NCBI GenBank assembly: GCA_049116335.1
Contig: JAGDYZ010000037.1
Location: forward strand, 124,001-188,000
Direction of reading: 5' to 3'
Length of the DNA: 64,000 nucleotides
Source: CANMIH01 sp049116335
Lineage (GTDB): Bacteria > Pseudomonadota > Alphaproteobacteria > Rhodobacterales > Rhodobacteraceae
Under the pieces are notes generated by a model. The model did not search any database. It had not been told where the DNA came from and saw only the letters and a list, made by a program, of their open reading frames with translations. Each line of letters opens with the position of its first letter. The stretch's first letter is position 1. The translations under genes were made by a program, and so were the position numbers. Below are positions 61,227 through 64,000 of this stretch, in pieces.

Positions 61227-61759
61227 TTTTCCCGATGCGGTTCAGAGATGCCCTCGTGACCAACTTGGCAAAGACCGGCAATTTCAGTGGCCGCGCCAGT
61301 CGCCAAAGTTATTGGAAATTCTTCCCGGTTGCACTGCTCCTGCCATGTGGCGCGGTGGCCTTGGCACTCTTCCATGAGATGCCCACGCTGCTCACCCTTG
61401 TGATCTGGTCGGCAACCATGCTGCCACTTTGGAGCGCTGGTGCGCGACGGCTGCAAGATACGGGCGAACCGGGGTATCAAGCTGTAATGCCCTGGGGGTA
61501 TGGAGCACTGTCTTACCTGTTTCTTGTCTGGGGAGGCGAGGCTCTTATCACGTTAGACCACGCCTTTTCGGATCAGACCAACCCGCCGGATGGACCGGGT
61601 GGCTTAGGCTTGGTGGTCTTCAACGGCGGCGGTGGTTTGCTCTTCTTGCTGGTGGCTCTGGTTCTTGCCATCGTCTTCCTGATGCAGATCAGTCCAGCGG
61701 TTGATCAAACGCTTGTCGCGTCATCCACCAAAGCCAACAAATACGGCCCGCCTGCCTGA
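61223..61759 (+). CDS. DUF805 membrane protein
   Basis: A 178-residue inner-membrane protein of the DUF805 family: NFSGRASRQSYWKFFPVALL, then LPLWSAGARRLQDTGEPGYQ, the R-RLxDTG motif being the family signature. About four spans. It starts with GTG inside the CoA-transferase stop; an ATG four codons later is an alternative. Function unknown. Confidence 0.9.
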   Translation: MIFPMRFRDALVTNLAKTGNFSGRASRQSYWKFFPVALLLPCGAVALALFHEMPTLLTLVIWSATMLPLWSAGARRLQDTGEPGYQAVMPWGYGALSYLFLVWGGEALITLDHAFSDQTNPPDGPGGLGLVVFNGGGGLLFLLVALVLAIVFLMQISPAVDQTLVASSTKANKYGPPA

Positions 61760-61863
61760 GAAACTGTCGATCTGCGACGTTTTCCATCAACTGCATGACG
61801 GTCTGCGACTTTTCCTTTCTGACCCAAGGTCTATGTTCGACCTGCGCAATAGGAAAGACTGTC

Positions 61864-63918
61864 ATGACCAAAGACCCCCTCGTGATCTTCACCCCCTCAG
61901 GCAAACGCGGAAATTTCCCCGTGGGTACCCCGGTTCTGACAGCTGCGCGGCAGCTGGGTGTGGATCTGGATTCGGTCTGTGGCGGCCGTGGCATCTGTTC
62001 GAAATGTCAGATCACCCCCTCTTATGGTGATTTCCCGAAACACGGTGTGACGGTCGAAGACGGCGCGCTGTCAGAATGGAACAAAGTTGAACAGCGTTAT
62101 GACGACAAGCGTGGCCTGAAACCCGGGCGGCGTTTGGGATGTCAGGCCACCGTTCAGGGCGACATTGTCATCGACGTCCCACCAGAAAGTCAGGTGCACC
62201 GTCAGGTGGTGCGCAAAGCGGCCACCGCCCGCGTGATTGAAATGGATCCGGCCACGCGCCTCTATTTCATCGAGGTGGAAGAGCCCGACATGCACGAGCC
62301 CACCGGCGATCTTGAGCGTGTTGCAAACGCACTGAAGGCGCAGTGGGACATTGACGCCATCGAGATCGATTTTGAGGTTCAAAAATCCCTGCAAACTGTT
62401 CTGCGCAAAGGGAAATGGCAGATCACGGTTGCGCTGAACAAACTGGCCTCTGACGCCACACCACGTATCACCGCAGCCTGGCCCGGACTGCACGAAGGCG
62501 GGCTTTATGGTCTGGCAATTGACCTTGGCTCGACCACCGTTGCTGCCCACCTGACCAATCTGGAAACCGGTGAGGTTGTGGCCTCGTCCGGCATCATGAA
62601 CCCGCAGATCCGCTTTGGCGAAGATCTGATGTCGCGCGTCTCTTACGCCATGATGAACGCAGGCGGTGACAAGGAAATGACCAATGCCGTGCGCGATGCG
62701 ATTGACACGCTGGCGCAGGAAATCGCCACCGAGGCCGGAATTGATGTCGATCTGATCCTTGAAACAGTCTTTGTGTGTAACCCGGTGATGCACCACCTGT
62801 TGCTGGGCATTGATCCGGTTGAGCTGGGTCAGGCTCCCTTTGCGCTCGCCACCTCAAACGAAGTTCAGATCAGCGCCGCTGAGCTTGGTCTCAAAGCCCT
62901 GCGGTCGTCCTCACGCATCTATGTCCTTCCGTGCATTGCCGGGCACGTAGGCGCCGATGCAGCGGCAGTAGCCTTGTCGGAAGAGCCCGGCAAATCCGAG
63001 GATCTTGTGTTGATCATCGACGTGGGCACCAACGCGGAAATTCTGCTGGGCGATACTAAAAACGTTCTGGCCTGTTCCTCGCCCACCGGCCCGGCCTTTG
63101 AGGGCGCTCAGATCAGCTCAGGCCAGCGGGCCGCCCCCGGCGCCATCGAAGCGCTCCGCATCGATCCCGTTACCAAAGAACCGCGCTTCCGTGTCATTGG
63201 CTGTGAGCTGTGGTCGAATGAAGAGGGCTTTGCCGAGAAAACCGCCGCAACCGGGATCACCGGCATCTGTGGATCGGGCATCATCGAGGCCGTGGCCGAA
63301 ATGCGCATCGCTGGTCTGTTAGACCCGTCAGGACTGATTGGTAATGCTGAACAGACTGGCACCGCCCGCTGTGAACCCGAAGGTCGGACCAACTCTTACC
63401 TGATCTACGACGGCAGCGCCGATGGCGGGCCACGTGTGACGGTCACTCAGGGTGACATCCGAGCGATCCAGCTCGCGAAATCGGCCCTTTATGCCGGGGC
63501 ACGTCTGTTGATGGACACCCGTGAAACCGACACTGTGGACCGCGTTGTCCTGGCCGGGGCCTTTGGCGCGCATATCTCACCGCTGCACGCGATGGTGCTG
63601 GGCATGATCCCTGATGTGCCGCTGGACAAGGTACAATCCGCAGGCAACGCCGCCGGAACCGGTGCCCGCATCGCGCTCTGCAATCTGTCGTCGCGTCGCA
63701 CCATCGAACGTGTTGTGCGTGAAATCACCAAAGTCGAAACCGCGATTGAACCCAAGTTCCAAGAGCATTTCGTCAACGCCAACGCCATTCCCCACGCCAC
63801 GGATCCCTTCCCGATCCTGCGGGGTATCACCTCCCTGCCCGATGTCAGCTTTAACACCAATGGTGGAGACGAAGGCGGTGCCGAGGGCGGCCGTCGTCGC
63901 CGTCGCCGTCGCGGGTAA
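61864..63918 (+). CDS. Reductive activator of corrinoid proteins (RACo/RamA-like, DUF4445)
   Basis: A 684-residue ASKHA-type activator that reduces cob(II)alamin in corrinoid methyltransferase systems, at ATP cost. The N-terminal 2Fe-2S ferredoxin domain has C39, C45, C48 and C93 (SVCGGRGICSKCQ, LGCQA). The RACo core follows: YGLAIDLGSTTVAAHLTNLE, FVCNPVMHHLLLGIDP, VLPCIAGHVGADAAAV, DVGTNAEILLG, SPTGPAFEGAQISSG and LAGAFGAHISPLHAM. The C-terminus ends GGRRRRRRRG, an unusual basic tail. The MttB-family genes at 37528 and 41029 are the only candidate clients in the window. ATG at 61864. Confidence 0.92.
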   Translation: MTKDPLVIFTPSGKRGNFPVGTPVLTAARQLGVDLDSVCGGRGICSKCQITPSYGDFPKHGVTVEDGALSEWNKVEQRYDDKRGLKPGRRLGCQATVQGDIVIDVPPESQVHRQVVRKAATARVIEMDPATRLYFIEVEEPDMHEPTGDLERVANALKAQWDIDAIEIDFEVQKSLQTVLRKGKWQITVALNKLASDATPRITAAWPGLHEGGLYGLAIDLGSTTVAAHLTNLETGEVVASSGIMNPQIRFGEDLMSRVSYAMMNAGGDKEMTNAVRDAIDTLAQEIATEAGIDVDLILETVFVCNPVMHHLLLGIDPVELGQAPFALATSNEVQISAAELGLKALRSSSRIYVLPCIAGHVGADAAAVALSEEPGKSEDLVLIIDVGTNAEILLGDTKNVLACSSPTGPAFEGAQISSGQRAAPGAIEALRIDPVTKEPRFRVIGCELWSNEEGFAEKTAATGITGICGSGIIEAVAEMRIAGLLDPSGLIGNAEQTGTARCEPEGRTNSYLIYDGSADGGPRVTVTQGDIRAIQLAKSALYAGARLLMDTRETDTVDRVVLAGAFGAHISPLHAMVLGMIPDVPLDKVQSAGNAAGTGARIALCNLSSRRTIERVVREITKVETAIEPKFQEHFVNANAIPHATDPFPILRGITSLPDVSFNTNGGDEGGAEGGRRRRRRRG

Positions 63919-63932
63919 GATTCACATATTGC

Positions 63933-63978
63933 CTCTCTTTGCCAATGCATTAGGCTCTGCCGCAATTGGCAAAGAGAG
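63933..63978 (+). promoter_or_regulatory. 14-bp inverted repeat before the next start codon
   Basis: CTCTCTTTGCCAAT (63933-63946) and ATTGGCAAAGAGAG (63965-63978) are perfect inverted repeats around an 18-base loop, followed by ATTTTT and an ATG. It may end the RACo transcript, or sequester the purine-rich ribosome-binding site AGAGAG of the next gene. Confidence 0.65.
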
Positions 63979-63984
63979 ATTTTT

Positions 63985-64000
63985 ATGACCGTCACAAAGG
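63985..64000 (+). CDS. Start of a further gene (only five codons visible)
   Basis: An ATG at 63985 with AGAGAG seven bases upstream begins MTVTK before the window ends. Too short for any assignment; the spacing behind the RACo gene suggests it may belong to the same functional unit. Confidence 0.3.

Overview
The window is chromosomal DNA of an alphaproteobacterium, most likely a marine Rhodobacterales (Roseobacter-group) species. Evidence: the CckA and ChpT phosphorelay genes, the order rplU-rpmA-(GNAT)-obgE-proB-proA, the ornithine-lipid genes olsBA, a GAAC-N7-GAAC type SOS box before recA, frequent GTG/TTG starts and a fairly high G+C content. I see no insertion sequence, phage block, CRISPR array or rRNA operon.

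1-25 kb is mainly housekeeping: the 5' end of mfd, hemB, usg, gyrA, a family M32 carboxypeptidase, heme A synthase, trmJ, olsBA, chpT, the L21/L27-Obg-ProBA operon and a DEAD-box helicase. Within it, 21.3-23.7 kb stands out: two identical 90-nt tRNA-Ser(CGA) genes with related 5' flanks bracket about 2.2 kb carrying a haloalkane dehalogenase and a DUF4336-like gene.

25.2-43 kb is an accessory catabolic region. An aminotransferase, an Lrp/AsnC regulator, a DoeA-type ectoine hydrolase and an M20 deacetylase look like a variant ectoine-degradation module without the usual DoeB. Next come GntR and GlxA/AraC-type regulators and a GntR-DapA-aldehyde dehydrogenase-FAD oxidoreductase operon. Two SDR genes, two non-pyrrolysine MttB-superfamily methyltransferase genes, a malonyl-CoA synthetase and an SMR exporter follow. 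A repeated operator-like motif (TRATGTAYACAA) precedes both the ectoine-type operon and the GntR-DapA operon. The region probably degrades nitrogenous osmolytes, but the substrate of its second half cannot be read from sequence.

43-64 kb returns to core functions: an outer-membrane beta-barrel, typA, two paralogous small exported proteins, MOSC and DUF1330 proteins, alaS, a MarR-GNAT fusion with an 18-bp palindromic operator, recA with an SOS box, cckA, an RsmB-like methyltransferase and guaB. The end holds an HTH regulator, a class III CoA-transferase, a DUF805 protein and a RACo-type corrinoid activator, which may serve corrinoid-dependent methyl transfer by the MttB homologues. A 14-bp inverted repeat follows that gene and precedes the next start codon.
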